Assembly: GCF_028369135.1 (NCBI RefSeq)
Contig: NZ_JAPWHW010000020.1
Location: 19,505-83,504 of the forward strand
Length of the DNA: 64,000 nt
Direction: 5' to 3'
Source of the DNA: Roseovarius sp. ZX-A-9
Lineage (GTDB): Bacteria; Pseudomonadota; Alphaproteobacteria; Rhodobacterales; Rhodobacteraceae
Shown: positions 17,652 to 29,700 of the stretch, piece by piece
Layout: the number at the start of each line of letters is the position of its first letter
Numbering within the stretch: position 1 is the stretch's first letter
Position numbers and translations under genes: made by a program
The notes under the pieces: generated by a model
The model's input: the letters and a program-made list of their open reading frames with translations, nothing else
Databases searched by the model: none
What the model was told of the DNA's origin: nothing

Positions 17652-20600
17652 TTACATGTCGCGGCTCTCGGGTGTTTCCGCCATCGCGCCGAACGGATCG
17701 TTGCCCGGCATGTCGTCTTCGGTCGGTGCAGCCAGGGCCGCGGCCGCTTCGGCCTCTTCGCGGCGCGCTTCGATCACCACGTTGTCGCGGCTCTGAGCGA
17801 TCTTGCGCATGTCCTGCGTGGCACCACCGGTACCCGCCGGAATGAGGCGACCCACGATGACGTTCTCCTTGAGACCCACCAACTTGTCCCGCTTGCCCTG
17901 AACAGAGGCTTCGGTCAGCACGCGCGTGGTTTCCTGGAAGGACGCCGCCGAGATGAAGCTGCGTGTCTGCAGGCTCGCCTTGGTGATCCCCAGCAGGATC
18001 GGCTCGCCCTGTGCAGGCCGCACGCCCTTGTCCATCGCCTTCTGGTTGGCCGCATCGAATTCGGCCTTGTCCACATGCTCGCCCTTCAGCAGCGTCGTTT
18101 CGCCACTGTCCTGGATTTCCCATTTCTGGAGCATCTGACGCACGATGACTTCGATGTGCTTGTCGTTGATCCGCACACCTTGCAGGCGGTAGACGTCCTG
18201 CACCTCGTCGATCATGTAATCGGCCAGCGCCTCGACACCCATGATGGCAAGGATGTCATGCGGCGCGGGGTTGCCGTCCATGATGTAGTCACCCTTCTGC
18301 ACGAAGTCGCCTTCCTGCACCGGGATGTGCTTGCCCTTGGGCACCATGTATTCGACCGTTTCCAGCGACTCGTCTGCTGGCTCGATCGAAATGCGGCGCT
18401 TGTTCTTGTAGTCGCGCCCATAGCGAACATAACCGTCGATTTCCGCGATGATGGCGTGATCCTTGGGGCGACGTGCCTCAAAGAGTTCGGCCACACGCGG
18501 CAGACCACCGGTGATGTCCTTGGTCTTGGCCCCTTCGCGCGGGATCCGCGCGACGACGTCGCCGGCATGGATCTCGTCGCCTTCTTCGATGCTCAGAATC
18601 GCATCCACAGACATCGGATAGGTCACAGGGTTGCCCGCATCGTTGCGCACAGGCTCGCCATCGGCACCGACGACAATGATCTCCGGCTTCAGCTCGTTGC
18701 CCTTGGGGGCCGCGCGCCAGTCCATCACGATCTTCTGGGTCATGCCTGTGGCATCATCCGTCTCGTCGCGCAGGGCCACACCGGTCACCAGATCCACGAA
18801 TTTCGCGGTCCCGGATTTCTCGGCAATGATCGGCAGGGTGTAGGGATCCCATTCAAACAGCTTGTCGCCGCGGGCCACTTTCGAGCCCTCCTTGACATGC
18901 AGCTTGGTGCCATAGCCCAGCTTGTGGCTGGCCAGTTCCTGACCGCTGTCGGACATGATCTTGAGCTTCATGTTCCGGCCCATCACCAGGGTCTCGCCAC
19001 GCGAGTTTTCCAGCAGCTGGGCGTTATCGAACGCGATGGTACCGTCTTGGCTGGCCTCGAGGAAGGACTGCTGTCCACCCTGCGCAACGCCGCCGATGTG
19101 GAAGGTCCGCATCGTCAGCTGCGTGCCCGGTTCACCGATGGATTGCGCCGCGATGATGCCCACCGCCTCGCCGGTGTTGACCATGGTACCGCGGGCAAGG
19201 TCACGTCCGTAGCACATGGCGCAAACGCCGTCTTCGGCCTCGCAGGTCAGAGGCGAACGGATCCGCGCTGTGGCCACTCCCGCCTCTTCGACCGCATCGG
19301 CCATCCGCTCGTCGATCAGCGTGCCTTCCGCGATGATCACCTCTTCCGTACCCGGACGCAGGATGTCCTCGGCCGCGACGCGACCCAGCACACGCTCGCC
19401 CAGCGACGAGACGACTTCGCCATCGTTCACGGCGTTTTCTGCGGTGATCGCACGATCAGTGCCGCAATCATGCTCGCGCACGATGCAGTCCTGCGCCACG
19501 TCCACCAGACGCCGGGTCAGATAACCCGAGTTCGCCGTTTTCAGAGCGGTGTCCGAGAGACCCTTCCGCGCACCGTGAGTCGAGTTGAAGTATTCAAGAA
19601 CGGTCAGACCTTCCTTGAAGTTCGAGATGATCGGCGTCTCGATGATGTCGCCGTTCGGCTTGGCCATCAGGCCGCGCATCCCGCCCAGCTGCTTCATCTG
19701 GGTGACCGAGCCACGCGCACCGGAGTGGGCCATCATGTAGACCGAGTTGGGCTCCATTTCGCTGCCGTTCTCGTCATACTTGGCCGCCGAGATGGTGCCC
19801 ATCATCGCCTCGGTGACGATATCGTTACATTTCGACCAGGCGTCGACGACCTTGTTGTACTTTTCGCCCTGTGTGATCAGGCCGTCCATGTACTGCTGTT
19901 CAAAGCCTTTGACCTGATCGCGTGTCTCGCCGACGATCTCCCATTTGTTGTCGGGGATCACCATGTCGTCCTTGCCGAAGGAAATGCCGGCCTTGAACGC
20001 TTCGCGGAAGCCCATGGTCATGATCTGGTCACAGAAGATGACCGATTCCTTCTGCCCGCAATAGCGGTAGACGGTATCGATGACCTGCTGCACTTCTTTC
20101 TTGCGCAAGAGGCGGTTCACCAAGCTGAAGGGAGCCTTGGCGTTCTTCGGCAACAGCGCGCCCAGACGCACCCGGCCCGGCGTTGTCTCGCAGCGCAGGA
20201 TGACTTCGTTGCCTTCCTCGTCGAGCTGCGGGATCCGCGCCGTGATCTTGGCGTGCAGATGCACTTCGCCGGCGTCGAGCGCGTGCTGCACCTCGTCGAT
20301 CGAGGAAAACTTCATGCCCTCGCCCTTCATGCCACTGCGTTCCAGCGTGGTGTAGTAAAGGCCGAGAATCATATCCTGCGAAGGAACAATGATCGGCGCG
20401 CCGTTGGCAGGCGACAGAACGTTGTTCGTGGACATCATCAGAACGCGCGCTTCCAACTGTGCCTCAAGGCTCAGCGGCACGTGGACAGCCATCTGGTCAC
20501 CATCAAAGTCAGCGTTGAAGGCCGAGCAGACCAGAGGGTGAAGCTGGATCGCCTTGCCTTCGATCAGGACCGGTTCGAACGCCTGGATGCCCAGACGGTG

Positions 20601-21896
20601 CAAGGTCGGCGCACGGTTCAGCATGACAGGGTGTTCGCGGATCACCTCATCGAGGATATCCCACACCTCGGGACGTTCCTTTTCCACCAGCTTCTTGGCT
20701 TGCTTGACGGTGGAAGACAGACCTTTGGCCTCAAGGCGCGAATAGATGAACGGCTTGAACAGTTCCAAGGCCATCTTTTTCGGCAGACCACATTGGTGCA
20801 GCTTCAGTTCCGGACCGGTCACGATGACCGAACGACCGGAGAAGTCGACGCGCTTACCCAAAAGGTTCTGACGGAAGCGACCCTGCTTGCCTTTCAGCAT
20901 GTCGCTGAGCGATTTCAGCGGCCGCTTGTTGGCACCGGTGATCACACGACCGCGGCGGCCGTTGTCAAACAGCGCATCGACCGATTCCTGCAACATCCGC
21001 TTTTCGTTGCGGACGATGATATCCGGCGCGCGCAGTTCGATCAGACGCTTCAGACGGTTGTTCCGGTTGATGACGCGACGATACAGGTCGTTGAGGTCAG
21101 ACGTGGCAAACCGCCCCCCATCCAGCGGCACCAGCGGGCGCAGTTCTGGCGGGATCACCGGAATGACGGTCATGACCATCCATTCCGGCCGGTTGCCGGA
21201 TTCCAGGAAGGATTCGACCACTTTCAGACGCTTGATGATCTTCTTGGGCTTCAGCTCACCGGTGGCCACGGCCAGATCGGCACGCAGGTTCTCGGCTTCG
21301 GATTCCAGATCGATCTGTGCCAGCATGTCGCGGATCGCTTCGGCGCCGATATTGGCGGTGAAGGCGTCCAGACCGTAGGCATCCTGCGCATCGATGAATT
21401 CTTCTTCGGACAGCATCTGGCCGTAAGTGAGGTCGGTCAGGCCCGGCTCGATCACCACGTAGTTTTCGAAATACAGCACGCGTTCGAGATCACGCAGCGT
21501 CATGTCCAGCATGAGGCCGATGCGCGACGGCAGCGATTTCAGGAACCAGATATGCGCGCAGGGAGCGGCCAGCTCGATATGGCCCATCCGCTCACGGCGG
21601 ACCTTCTGCAACGTGACTTCAACGCCGCATTTCTCGCAAACAACGCCGCGATATTTCATCCGCTTGTATTTGCCGCACAGGCATTCATAATCCTTGATCG
21701 GGCCAAAGATGCGCGCGCAGAACAACCCGTCACGCTCGGGCTTGAACGTACGGTAGTTGATCGTCTCGGGCTTCTTGATCTCGCCGTAGGACCAGCTCAG
21801 GATACGCTCCGGGCTGGCAAGGCTGACCTTGATTTCGTCGAACGTCTGCGCCGGTGCGACAGGGTTGAACGGGTTGTTTGTCAGTTCCTGGTTCAT
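17652..21896 (-). CDS. rpoC: RNA polymerase subunit beta'
   Basis: Beta' forms the catalytic half of RNA polymerase. The 1414-residue product has the N-terminal zinc site [22 protein letters not shown] (residues about 70-91), the active-site Mg-binding NADFDGD motif near residue 460, and the second zinc cysteines around [15 protein letters not shown] near residue 890. Length is normal for alphaproteobacteria. It ends the rplJ-rplL-rpoB-rpoC series and is followed by a terminator. Confidence 0.98.
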   Translation of the reverse strand: MNQELTNNPFNPVAPAQTFDEIKVSLASPERILSWSYGEIKKPETINYRTFKPERDGLFCARIFGPIKDYECLCGKYKRMKYRGVVCEKCGVEVTLQKVRRERMGHIELAAPCAHIWFLKSLPSRIGLMLDMTLRDLERVLYFENYVVIEPGLTDLTYGQMLSEEEFIDAQDAYGLDAFTANIGAEAIRDMLAQIDLESEAENLRADLAVATGELKPKKIIKRLKVVESFLESGNRPEWMVMTVIPVIPPELRPLVPLDGGRFATSDLNDLYRRVINRNNRLKRLIELRAPDIIVRNEKRMLQESVDALFDNGRRGRVITGANKRPLKSLSDMLKGKQGRFRQNLLGKRVDFSGRSVIVTGPELKLHQCGLPKKMALELFKPFIYSRLEAKGLSSTVKQAKKLVEKERPEVWDILDEVIREHPVMLNRAPTLHRLGIQAFEPVLIEGKAIQLHPLVCSAFNADFDGDQMAVHVPLSLEAQLEARVLMMSTNNVLSPANGAPIIVPSQDMILGLYYTTLERSGMKGEGMKFSSIDEVQHALDAGEVHLHAKITARIPQLDEEGNEVILRCETTPGRVRLGALLPKNAKAPFSLVNRLLRKKEVQQVIDTVYRYCGQKESVIFCDQIMTMGFREAFKAGISFGKDDMVIPDNKWEIVGETRDQVKGFEQQYMDGLITQGEKYNKVVDAWSKCNDIVTEAMMGTISAAKYDENGSEMEPNSVYMMAHSGARGSVTQMKQLGGMRGLMAKPNGDIIETPIISNFKEGLTVLEYFNSTHGARKGLSDTALKTANSGYLTRRLVDVAQDCIVREHDCGTDRAITAENAVNDGEVVSSLGERVLGRVAAEDILRPGTEEVIIAEGTLIDERMADAVEEAGVATARIRSPLTCEAEDGVCAMCYGRDLARGTMVNTGEAVGIIAAQSIGEPGTQLTMRTFHIGGVAQGGQQSFLEASQDGTIAFDNAQLLENSRGETLVMGRNMKLKIMSDSGQELASHKLGYGTKLHVKEGSKVARGDKLFEWDPYTLPIIAEKSGTAKFVDLVTGVALRDETDDATGMTQKIVMDWRAAPKGNELKPEIIVVGADGEPVRNDAGNPVTYPMSVDAILSIEEGDEIHAGDVVARIPREGAKTKDITGGLPRVAELFEARRPKDHAIIAEIDGYVRYGRDYKNKRRISIEPADESLETVEYMVPKGKHIPVQEGDFVQKGDYIMDGNPAPHDILAIMGVEALADYMIDEVQDVYRLQGVRINDKHIEVIVRQMLQKWEIQDSGETTLLKGEHVDKAEFDAANQKAMDKGVRPAQGEPILLGITKASLQTRSFISAASFQETTRVLTEASVQGKRDKLVGLKENVIVGRLIPAGTGGATQDMRKIAQSRDNVVIEARREEAEAAAALAAPTEDDMPGNDPFGAMAETPESRDM

Positions 21897-21937
21897 CTTG
21901 TGACCTTTCAGTTAAGGCAATGCGTTGGGGGCAGGCC

Positions 21938-21959
21938 CAGATTTTTCGCGAAAAATCTG
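21938..21959 (-). repeat. Perfect 22-bp palindrome between rpoB and rpoC
   Basis: The sequence reads the same on both strands (CAGATTTTTCG then CGAAAAATCTG). A second small palindrome follows at 21967-21985. In transcription direction both lie between the rpoB stop and the rpoC start; neither has the GC-rich stem of a normal terminator. Confidence 0.65.
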
Positions 21960-21966
21960 AGCCCTA

Positions 21967-21985
21967 GAAAATTCGGCGAATTTTC
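21967..21985 (-). repeat. Second palindrome adjoining the rpoB stop codon
   Basis: GAAAATTCG (21967-21975) and CGAATTTTC (21977-21985) form an inverted pair that touches the rpoB stop codon at 21986. Together with 21938-21959 it could be a processing or pausing structure. Confidence 0.6.
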
Positions 21986-24900
21986 TTATTCCTCCCCCTC
22001 GGCATCCAGGAGTTCCATGTTGAGGCCCAGACCGCGGACCTCCTTCACGAGAACGTTGAACGATTCCGGTACACCGGCCTCGTATCCGTCCTCGCCCTTG
22101 ACGATGCTCTCGTAGACCTTGGTCCGGCCCGCAACGTCGTCCGATTTCACGGTCAGCATTTCCTGCAGCGTGTAGGCGGCACCGTAAGCTTCCAGAGCCC
22201 AGACCTCCATCTCGCCGAAACGCTGGCCACCGAACTGTGCCTTGCCGCCCAGAGGCTGCTGCGTGACCAGGCTGTAAGGCCCGGTAGAGCGCGCGTGGAT
22301 CTTGTCGTCCACAAGGTGGTGCAGCTTCAGCAGGTACTTCATGCCGACCGTCACCGGACGGGCAAACTGCTCGCCTGTACGACCGTCAAACAGCACCGAC
22401 TGACCGGAGGTGTCGAAACCGGCACGCCGCAGCGCGTCGTTCACATCCGCCTCTTTCGCCCCGTCAAAAACCGGCGTTGCGATCGGCACACCGTTGGTGA
22501 CGTTGCCCGCCGCTTCGACCAGCTGATCCTCGCTCATGTCGGCGATGCCCTCTTCGTAGACATCATCGCCATAGGCCAGTTTCATCGCCTCGCGCACCGG
22601 TGTCAGGTCGCCCGAGCGCCGGTATTCACCCAGCGCATCGTCGATCTTGATGCCAAAGCCGCGTGCGGCCCAGCCCATATGCGTCTCAAGGATCTGACCG
22701 ACGTTCATGCGCGACGGAACACCCAGCGGGTTCAGACAGAAATCGACCGGCGTACCATCCGCGAGGAACGGCATGTCCTCCATCGGCACAACTTTCGAAA
22801 TCACACCCTTGTTGCCGTGACGCCCGGCCATCTTGTCACCCGGCTGCAGCTTGCGCTTCACCGCGATGAACACCTTGACCATTTTCATGACACCGGGTGG
22901 CAGGTCGTCGCCGCGACGGACTTTCTCGACCTTGTCTTCGAACCGCGCATCGAGTGCGCGCTTTTGCGCCTCGTATTGCGAATTCAGAGCCTCGACGATC
23001 TGCGCATCGGCCTCATCCTTCAGCGCCAGTTGCCACCATTGGCCCTTGCTCAGCGTGCCCAGCAGTTCCTCGGTGATCTCCGAGTTGGGCTTGACGCCTT
23101 TGGGGCCTTTGACGGCGACCTTGCCGAGAACCATCGACTTCAGACGCGCGTAGATGTTGCGGTCCAGAATGGCCAGCTCGTCGTCGCGGTCACGGGCCAG
23201 ACGTTCGACCTCTTCCCGCTCGATCTGCAGGGCACGTTCGTCTTTTTCCACACCATGGCGGTTAAAGACCCGCACCTCGACAACCGTACCGAAATCGCCT
23301 GGTTTCACGCGCAGCGAAGTGTCACGCACGTCAGAGGCTTTTTCACCAAAGATGGCGCGCAGCAGTTTCTCTTCCGGGGTCATCGGCGATTCACCCTTGG
23401 GGGTGATCTTGCCGACCAGAATATCGCCCGGTTCCACATCCGCGCCGATGTAAACGATGCCCGCCTCGTCGAGGTTGCGCAGCGCTTCTTCACCAACGTT
23501 GGGAATGTCGCGAGTGATCTCTTCCGGCCCAAGTTTCGTGTCACGGGCGGCGACTTCGAATTCCTCAATGTGGATCGAGGTAAACACGTCGTCACGCGAG
23601 ACACGTTCCGAGATCAGGATGGAGTCTTCGTAGTTGTAGCCATTCCACGGCATGAAGGCGACGATGACGTTCCGGCCAACGGCCAGTTCGCCCATGTCGG
23701 TCGCGGGGCCATCTGCGATGACCTCGCCCTTGCCCACCGTGTCGCCCACTTTGACCTGCGGACGCTGGTTGATACAACTGTTCTGGTTGGAGCGTTGGAA
23801 CTTGCGCAGACGGTAGATGTCGACGCCCGGATCGCCCGGCTCCAGGTCTGAAGTGGCCCGCACAACGATCCGCTGAGCATCGACCTGGTCGATGATGCCT
23901 GCGCGTTTCGCCATGATCGCGGCACCAGAGTCGCGGGCCACGACGCCCTCGATCCCGGTCCCGACCAGCGGTGCCTCGGCCTTGATCAGCGGCAGAGCCT
24001 GCCGCATCATGTTCGACCCCATCAACGCGCGGTTGGCGTCGTCGTTTTCGAGGAACGGGATCAGCGATGCGGCAACCGAGACCAACTGTTTCGGGCTGAC
24101 GTCGATCAGGTCCACGCTCTCGCTGGGCGCGAGCGTGTATTCACCCGACTGGCGGGTGTTGACCATCTCGTTTTCGAACTTGCCGTTTTCGTCGAGATTG
24201 GCGTTAGCCTGCGCCACGACGTGCCGCATCTCTTCGGTGGCAGACATGTACTGTACTTCGTCCGTCACCTGGCCGTCCACGACCTTGCGATAGGGCGTTT
24301 CGATGAAGCCATACTTGTTCACGCGGGCAAACGTTGCCAGCGAGTTGATCAGACCGATGTTCGGCCCTTCCGGCGTCTCGATCGGGCACATCCGGCCATA
24401 GTGGGTCGGGTGCACGTCGCGGACTTCAAAGCCCGCGCGTTCGCGTGTCAGACCACCCGGCCCAAGCGCTGAAAGGCGGCGCTTGTGGGTAACTTCCGAC
24501 AGCGGGTTGGTTTGGTCCATGAACTGCGACAGCTGCGAAGAGCCGAAGAATTCACGCACGGCGGCGGCGGCAGGTTTGGCGTTGATCAGATCCTGCGGCA
24601 TGACGGTATCGATCTCGACCGACGACATGCGTTCCTTGATCGCGCGCTCCATGCGCAGCAGACCAACGCGGTACTGGTTTTCCATCAACTCGCCGACCGA
24701 ACGGACACGGCGGTTGCCGAGGTGGTCGATATCGTCGATGTCGCCCTTGCCGTCGCGCAGCTCAACCAGAGCCTTGATGCAGGCCACGATATCCTCGCGG
24801 TCCAGCGTGCGCTGGGTGTCCGGCTTGTCCAGTGCCAGACGCATGTTCATCTTGACCCGGCCAACGGCGCTCAGGTCATAGCGTTCGCCATCAAAGAACA

Positions 24901-26122
24901 ACGTCTCGAAGAGCGCCGAAGCGGCCTCTTCGGTGGGCGGTTCGCCCGGACGCATGACGCGGTAGATATCCATGAGAGCGGTTGCCCGGCTCATGTTCTT
25001 GTCCATCGCCATGGTGTTGCGCATGTAGGGACCGACATTGATGTTGTCGATATCCAGCACTGGCACCTCGGTGATACCCGCATCCAGAAGCTCCTGAAGG
25101 GAGCCGCCGGTCACATCACCCGCCTTGTCGTATTCCAGCGTCAGCTCATCGCCCGCTTCGACATAGATCGCGCCGGTTTCTTCGTTGATGATGTCCTTGG
25201 CGACGAACTTGCCCAGGATATGCTCGAACGGAACCAGAAGCTCGGTAACGTTGCCTTCATCAATCAGCTTCTTGACCGCGCGTGGCGTGACCTTCTTGCC
25301 AGCCTCGGCAATCACTTCACCGGAAGCGGCGTCGATCAGGTCATAGGTCGGACGTGTGCCGCGCACCCGCTCGGGGAAGAACTTGGTGACCCAGCCCTTG
25401 CCTTTTTCCAGCTTGTAATTGACGGTATCGTAATAGGCATCCATGATCGCTTCCTGATCCATGCCCAGCGAATACAGCAGGGTGGTCACAGGCAGCTTGC
25501 GGCGGCGGTCGATCCGCGCAAACACGATATCCTTGGCATCGAATTCGAAATCGAGCCAGGAGCCGCGATAGGGAATGATCCGGCAGGCAAAAAGCAACTT
25601 GCCCGAGCTGTGGGTCTTGCCCTTGTCATGGTCAAAGAACACACCGGGCGACCGGTGCATCTGGCTGACGATGACCCGCTCGGTGCCGTTGACAACAAAG
25701 GTGCCGTTGGGCGTCATCAAGGGCATGTCGCCCATGAACACGTCCTGCTCCTTGATGTCCTTGACGGATTTGGCGCCGGTATCTTCGTCGATATCAAACA
25801 CGATCAGGCGCAGCGTGACCTTCAGCGGCGCGCTGTAGGTCATGTCGCGCTGCATGCACTCCTCGACGTCGTATTTCGGCTTCTCCAGCTCGTAATCGAC
25901 GAATTCGATTACGCTGGTTTCGTTGAAATCCGAGATCGGAAACACCGATTGAAAGACACCCTTGATGCCCTCGCCGTCCATCGGAGTGTCCTGATCGCCC
26001 GAATTCAGGAACAGATCGTAAGAGGATTTCTGAACCTCGATGAGGTTCGGCATTTCAAGAACTTCGCGGATTTTACCGAAGTATTTGCGCAAACGTTTCT
26101 GGCCAAGGTAGGTCTGAGCCAT
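21986..26122 (-). CDS. rpoB: RNA polymerase subunit beta
   Basis: The 1378-residue product carries the usual beta landmarks: the rifampicin region [22 protein letters not shown] near residue 520 with the sensitive-type residues, the [11 protein letters not shown] segment, and a C-terminal [24 protein letters not shown] block. The ATG at 26122 ([13 protein letters not shown]) is preferred over a GTG four codons upstream because AAAGGTG then lies at normal spacing. It follows rplL by 289 bases containing a strong hairpin. Confidence 0.98.
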   Translation of the reverse strand: MAQTYLGQKRLRKYFGKIREVLEMPNLIEVQKSSYDLFLNSGDQDTPMDGEGIKGVFQSVFPISDFNETSVIEFVDYELEKPKYDVEECMQRDMTYSAPLKVTLRLIVFDIDEDTGAKSVKDIKEQDVFMGDMPLMTPNGTFVVNGTERVIVSQMHRSPGVFFDHDKGKTHSSGKLLFACRIIPYRGSWLDFEFDAKDIVFARIDRRRKLPVTTLLYSLGMDQEAIMDAYYDTVNYKLEKGKGWVTKFFPERVRGTRPTYDLIDAASGEVIAEAGKKVTPRAVKKLIDEGNVTELLVPFEHILGKFVAKDIINEETGAIYVEAGDELTLEYDKAGDVTGGSLQELLDAGITEVPVLDIDNINVGPYMRNTMAMDKNMSRATALMDIYRVMRPGEPPTEEAASALFETLFFDGERYDLSAVGRVKMNMRLALDKPDTQRTLDREDIVACIKALVELRDGKGDIDDIDHLGNRRVRSVGELMENQYRVGLLRMERAIKERMSSVEIDTVMPQDLINAKPAAAAVREFFGSSQLSQFMDQTNPLSEVTHKRRLSALGPGGLTRERAGFEVRDVHPTHYGRMCPIETPEGPNIGLINSLATFARVNKYGFIETPYRKVVDGQVTDEVQYMSATEEMRHVVAQANANLDENGKFENEMVNTRQSGEYTLAPSESVDLIDVSPKQLVSVAASLIPFLENDDANRALMGSNMMRQALPLIKAEAPLVGTGIEGVVARDSGAAIMAKRAGIIDQVDAQRIVVRATSDLEPGDPGVDIYRLRKFQRSNQNSCINQRPQVKVGDTVGKGEVIADGPATDMGELAVGRNVIVAFMPWNGYNYEDSILISERVSRDDVFTSIHIEEFEVAARDTKLGPEEITRDIPNVGEEALRNLDEAGIVYIGADVEPGDILVGKITPKGESPMTPEEKLLRAIFGEKASDVRDTSLRVKPGDFGTVVEVRVFNRHGVEKDERALQIEREEVERLARDRDDELAILDRNIYARLKSMVLGKVAVKGPKGVKPNSEITEELLGTLSKGQWWQLALKDEADAQIVEALNSQYEAQKRALDARFEDKVEKVRRGDDLPPGVMKMVKVFIAVKRKLQPGDKMAGRHGNKGVISKVVPMEDMPFLADGTPVDFCLNPLGVPSRMNVGQILETHMGWAARGFGIKIDDALGEYRRSGDLTPVREAMKLAYGDDVYEEGIADMSEDQLVEAAGNVTNGVPIATPVFDGAKEADVNDALRRAGFDTSGQSVLFDGRTGEQFARPVTVGMKYLLKLHHLVDDKIHARSTGPYSLVTQQPLGGKAQFGGQRFGEMEVWALEAYGAAYTLQEMLTVKSDDVAGRTKVYESIVKGEDGYEAGVPESFNVLVKEVRGLGLNMELLDAEGEE

Positions 26123-26301
26123 GTGTCTGGTCACCTTTCATTTCTCACCGGTCGCGCGGGCTGTCGGGCCCCAGCCGCGTGACCATTTGAGACGGCAAGT
26201 CATGGGTCCATTCATGGCTGTCTTCCCAAGGACAGCCTCCCGACCCAGAACCTCGCCTGAGAAAAGCCCCGATTTTCGCGGAGCCTCTCTGAGACAGGTT
26301 C

Positions 26302-26331
26302 GGCTGGAGACGGTTTCACCCGTCTCCAGCC
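26302..26331. promoter_or_regulatory. Hairpin in the rplL-rpoB gap
   Basis: A 12-bp stem (GGCTGGAGACGG, CCGTCTCCAGCC) with a six-base loop. A T-run (ATTTTTT) follows only on the plus strand, so for the minus-strand operon it is not a complete terminator. In E. coli the equivalent gap holds an attenuator and an RNase III site; a similar role is plausible here. Confidence 0.6.
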
Positions 26332-26411
26332 ATTTTTTCGGTCGCGCCGCGGAATTCATGCAAATCCCGATTTGTTTCCTGCTAATGGAAAACAATATCA
26401 GCGCGCTTCGA

Positions 26412-26789
26412 TTACTTGATCTCGACTTCGGCGCCAGCTGCTTCCAGCTTGCCTTTAAGCTCTTCAGCTTCGTCTTTCGAGACTTGCTCTTTGACAGCTT
26501 TGCCACCGGCTTCAACCAGGTCCTTGGCTTCTTTGAGGCCCAGACCAGTGATTGCGCGAACCTCTTTGATGACGTTGATTTTCGACGCGCCGGCCGATTT
26601 CAGGATAACGTCAAATTCGGTTTGCTCTTCGCCTGCGTCGCCGCCGGCATCCGCAGGACCAGCCATCATCACAGCGCCACCAGCGGCGGGCTCGATGCCG
26701 TACTCGTCTTTCAGGATGGTTTTCAGTTCTTGTGCTTCGAGAAGCGTCAGACCAACGATCTCTTCTGCCAGTTTCTTCAGATCAGCCAT
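26412..26789 (-). CDS. rplL: 50S ribosomal protein L7/L12
   Basis: L7/L12 forms the flexible stalk that recruits translational GTPases. The 125-residue product has an N-terminal dimerisation helix ([22 protein letters not shown]), an Ala/Gly-rich hinge at about 37-55, and the conserved C-terminal [24 protein letters not shown] domain. It is 73 bases downstream of rplJ. Confidence 0.98.
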   Translation of the reverse strand: MADLKKLAEEIVGLTLLEAQELKTILKDEYGIEPAAGGAVMMAGPADAGGDAGEEQTEFDVILKSAGASKINVIKEVRAITGLGLKEAKDLVEAGGKAVKEQVSKDEAEELKGKLEAAGAEVEIK

Positions 26790-26862
26790 TTTCTCATGCT
26801 TTCCGTATTAGATGTGTTCCAACGCCCGGGTTTCAAGCCCGGTACGGGTACGTTCCAGTTGC

Positions 26863-27381
26863 TTATGCCGCTTCGGCCTTCTCTTCGATGGTCGAAAGGA
26901 TGCTCGCGATGTTGCTTGCAGGTGCGCCAATGGCCCCGGCAATGTTCGAAGCAGGTGCGCCGATGCAGCTGACGATCTGAGCGATAAGCTCGTCACGCGA
27001 GGGCATTTTCGACACGGCTTCGACACCGGCCCGGTCCAGAGCGTTCTCACCCATTGCCCCGCCAAGGATCTCGTATTTCTTGTTATCCTTGGCAAAACCC
27101 TCGGACACCTTGGCCGCAGCCACGGGGTCTTCGGAATAGGTCAGAACGGTCATACCCGTGAGATAGTTTGCAATGCTTGCGCAGGGCTTACCCTCAAGGG
27201 CGATCTTGGCGAGCCTGTTTTTGGCGACGCGAACAGATGCATCAGCTTCACGCGCACGCGCCCGAAGATCCTGCATCTCAACAACTGTCAGACCCGTGTA
27301 GTGGGCAACCACTACAACGCCAGAGCTTTCAAAGATCTGGCCGAGTTCCTCAACCACTTTCTCTTTCTGGGCTCTATCCAC
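26863..27381 (-). CDS. rplJ: 50S ribosomal protein L10
   Basis: L10 anchors the L7/L12 dimers to 23S rRNA and in many bacteria represses its own leader as the L10-L12 complex. The 172-residue product is assigned a GTG start at 27381 ([13 protein letters not shown]) because GGAG lies seven bases upstream and the frame before it is not conserved. The C-terminal helix that binds L12 is present (residues about 140-172), with a near-perfect repeat of the IGAPASNIA segment. Confidence 0.95.
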   Translation of the reverse strand: MDRAQKEKVVEELGQIFESSGVVVVAHYTGLTVVEMQDLRARAREADASVRVAKNRLAKIALEGKPCASIANYLTGMTVLTYSEDPVAAAKVSEGFAKDNKKYEILGGAMGENALDRAGVEAVSKMPSRDELIAQIVSCIGAPASNIAGAIGAPASNIASILSTIEEKAEAA

Positions 27382-27611
27382 AGTTTCACTCCAAATTTGG
27401 GGGTCTCCCCCCGGCTCGTTTGTGTCGGGCAAGACGCCCGACGTTCAGGTCCTTTTTACGGGGGTCCGCCAAGAGCGCCCGAGGTGCATAAGCGCCCGGC
27501 CAATCTGGTCTTCTCCCGTCTCAGGCAGGAAATTAAGAAGCTATGGCCTCACCCGCCGTCTTGGACGAAATGCACCACGCTCCCCGAATCGGAGACGTGG
27601 CACGTGTTGGT

Positions 27612-27640
27612 GGCTTATGTTGAAGCACAGACGGCGTCAA
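27612..27640 (-). promoter_or_regulatory. Candidate rplJL-rpoBC promoter
   Basis: On the minus strand TTGACG (27640-27635) and TAAGCC (27617-27612) are separated by 17 bases. The form matches the rplB promoter candidate (CTTGAC, N17, TAA). Confidence 0.6.
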
Positions 27641-27821
27641 GTGGCAGAACGATTACCACCCCTGCCAGCGGCGGACAGCAGCTCGAAATCGATATGAAAG
27701 ACCTGACCCGGCCCTTTCCGGCTCAATTGCCGTCAATCCTGACAGAAGTTTCAATCAAGTCAACCAAAGCCGGCACCTGTCGTTCTGCGCCGCGCCCATG
27801 GCTTCATGCCTCCGGAAAAAG

Positions 27822-27848
27822 AAAAAGGCGCCCCGAAGGACGCCTTTT
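27822..27848 (-). terminator. rplK-rplA terminator
   Basis: AAAAGGCG (27823-27830) pairs with CGCCTTTT (27841-27848), extended by a CC/GG pair with one bulged base; on the minus strand it is followed by TTTTTCTTTTTCC. It lies 22 bases after the rplA stop. Confidence 0.8.
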
Positions 27849-27870
27849 CCCGATCCATAACGGTGGTGTC

Positions 27871-28569
27871 TTACTCGGCGTTGGCCGAGTCCACAGCAAC
27901 CGACACGGCCGGCCCCATTGTGGAGCTGAGCGAGATCTTCTTCATGTAGGTACCCTTGGCACCCGCCGGCTTGGCCTTGGACACGGCGCTGACAAAAGCG
28001 CGGATGTTCTCGACCAGCTTGGCTTCGTCAAACGATGCCTTGCCGACGCCAGCATGGACCACACCGGCCTTCTCGGCCTTGAACTGTACCTGGCCGCCCT
28101 TGGCGTCCTCAACAGCCTGCTTGATGTCCATGGTCACGGTACCGACCTTGGGGTTGGGCATCAGGTTGCGCGGGCCCAGCACCTTGCCCAGACGGCCGAC
28201 GATCGGCATCATGTCAGGGGTGGCGATGCAGCGGTCAAATTCGATCTTGCCGCTCTGCACGACTTCCATCAGATCCTCTGCGCCGACAATATCTGCCCCA
28301 GCGGCTTCAGCTTCTTCAGCCTTGGCGCCACGGGCAAAGACAGCCACGCGCACGGTCTTGCCGGTGCCGTTGGGCAGGCCGACAACGCCGCGTACCATCT
28401 GGTCCGCGTGGCGCGGATCGACGCCGAGGTTCATTGCGATCTCGATGGTCTCATCGAATTTCGCCTTGGCGTTGCCCTTGATCAGAGCCACGGCCTCTTC
28501 GACGGTTACGTCGCTCTTGCCGGCAAAGGCTTCGCGAGCGGCACGGGTGCGTTTTCCGAGTTTTGCCAT
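27871..28569 (-). CDS. rplA: 50S ribosomal protein L1
   Basis: L1 forms the mobile stalk at the E site and in E. coli represses rplKA translation. The 232-residue product begins [17 protein letters not shown] and contains [23 protein letters not shown] and [28 protein letters not shown], the RNA-binding core. One base separates it from rplK. Confidence 0.98.
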   Translation of the reverse strand: MAKLGKRTRAAREAFAGKSDVTVEEAVALIKGNAKAKFDETIEIAMNLGVDPRHADQMVRGVVGLPNGTGKTVRVAVFARGAKAEEAEAAGADIVGAEDLMEVVQSGKIEFDRCIATPDMMPIVGRLGKVLGPRNLMPNPKVGTVTMDIKQAVEDAKGGQVQFKAEKAGVVHAGVGKASFDEAKLVENIRAFVSAVSKAKPAGAKGTYMKKISLSSTMGPAVSVAVDSANAE

Positions 28570-28570
28570 C

Positions 28571-28996
28571 TTACTTCACCTCGATGCCCATGGAACGCGC
28601 GGAGCCGACGATGATCTTCATCGCAGCTTCGATATCATTCGCGTTCAGGTCTTTCCATTTGGCTTCCGCGATCTCGCGGACCTGCTTGACGGACACCGAC
28701 CCTGCGGTATCGCGACCGGGGGTCTTGCCGCCCGATTTCAGCTTGGCCGCCTTCTTGAGATAGTAGGACGCCGGCGGCGTCTTGATGTCCATCTCGAAGG
28801 ACTTGTCCTGGTAGTAGGTGATCACGGTCGGGCACGGGGCGCCGGGCTCCATGTCCTGCGTCTTGGCGTTGAACGCCTTGCAGAATTCCATGATGTTGAT
28901 GCCGCGCTGACCCAGGGCGGGTCCGACCGGCGGGCTTGGGTTGGCTTGCCCGGCTTTCACCTGCAGCTTCATCTTGCCAGCGAGTTTCTTGGCCAT
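28571..28996 (-). CDS. rplK: 50S ribosomal protein L11
   Basis: L11 forms the GTPase-associated centre with 23S rRNA and is needed for RelA activation. The 141-residue product keeps the [28 protein letters not shown]-terminal block (prolines of the thiostrepton site) and the C-terminal RNA-binding domain ending [19 protein letters not shown]. It follows nusG by 170 bases, a gap containing the palindrome at 29141-29160. Confidence 0.98.
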   Translation of the reverse strand: MAKKLAGKMKLQVKAGQANPSPPVGPALGQRGINIMEFCKAFNAKTQDMEPGAPCPTVITYYQDKSFEMDIKTPPASYYLKKAAKLKSGGKTPGRDTAGSVSVKQVREIAEAKWKDLNANDIEAAMKIIVGSARSMGIEVK

Positions 28997-29140
28997 GAGG
29001 CCTCTCCTTTTCGTTCAACAGCGTCGGGGCGCGCCCCTCGGCCTTTCGGTTGCGGTGGTCTGGTTCGGATGCCGCGGCGCCCTTGCCTCCCACATGAGAT
29101 GCGTCTCTGCCCCTGATGGGGCGTCCGCGCAAATTCCGTC

Positions 29141-29160
29141 GGGTGGGTTTCACCCCACCG
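29141..29160. repeat. Short GGGTGGG palindrome in the nusG-rplK gap
   Basis: GGTGGG (29142-29147) and CCCACC (29154-29159) flank TTTCAC. It belongs to the same loose family as 6502, 11445 and 32482. Confidence 0.5.
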
Positions 29161-29166
29161 CCCGCG

Positions 29167-29700
29167 TCAGCCCTGTTTGGTGACTTGGGTAAATTCCAGT
29201 TCGACCGGGGTTTCCCGGCCAAAGATCGACACCGACACCTTCAGGCGCTGGTTGTCTTCGTCCACTTCCTCGACCGAGCCATCGAAATCCTCGAACGGGC
29301 CATCGTTGACCTTGACCTTCTCGCCGATCTCGAAATGGATCAGGGTGCGTGGGCTTTCCTCGCCTTCCTGAACCCGGTTCAGGATCGCGTTCACCTCGGC
29401 GTCGCGCATCGGCATCGGGCGACCCTGCGGGCCAAGAAAGCCGGTGACCCGGTTGATCGAGTTGATCAGGTGATAGCCCTGGTCCGACATTTCCATCCGC
29501 ACCAGAACGTAACCCGGCATGAAGCGCCGCTCGGCGGTCACTTTCTTGCCGCGACGCACCTCGATCACTTCCTCGGTAGGGACCAGCACCTCTTCGATCT
29601 CGTCCTCGAGGCCGGATTCGATCACGGATGTTCTGATCTGCTCGGCGATCTTCTTCTCGAAGTTCGAGAGAACGCTAACCGAGTACCACCGTTTTGCCAT
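29167..29700 (-). CDS. nusG: Transcription termination/antitermination factor NusG
   Basis: NusG binds RNA polymerase through its N-terminal NGN domain and Rho or S10 through its C-terminal KOW domain. The 177-residue product has MAKRWYSVSVLSNFEKKIA at the N-terminus, PGYVLVRMEMSDQGYHLI in the NGN domain, and KVKVNDGPFEDFDGSVEEVD as the KOW motif near residue 125. The ATG at 29700 is chosen; the frame extends 40 codons upstream without homology. Confidence 0.97.
   Translation of the reverse strand: MAKRWYSVSVLSNFEKKIAEQIRTSVIESGLEDEIEEVLVPTEEVIEVRRGKKVTAERRFMPGYVLVRMEMSDQGYHLINSINRVTGFLGPQGRPMPMRDAEVNAILNRVQEGEESPRTLIHFEIGEKVKVNDGPFEDFDGSVEEVDEDNQRLKVSVSIFGRETPVELEFTQVTKQG

Larger units (their letters stand above)
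27382..27870 (-). promoter_or_regulatory. rplJ leader and rplA-rplJ intergenic region
   Basis: This 489-base gap holds, in transcription order, the rplKA terminator (27822-27848), a candidate promoter (27612-27640) and about 225 bases of leader before rplJ. The leader contains several inverted repeats, among them GGGGGAGACCCCC-like and CGGGCG...CGCCCG pairs, consistent with an L10-binding autoregulatory leader. No coding region is supported. Confidence 0.6.

Noticed and set aside
17634..22115. A 1493-codon open frame on the plus strand
   Set aside because: It is antisense to rpoC and the end of rpoB, has no recognisable protein features, and is produced by GC-rich codon bias.
24485..26182. 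A 565-codon open frame on the plus strand
   Set aside because: Antisense to rpoB.
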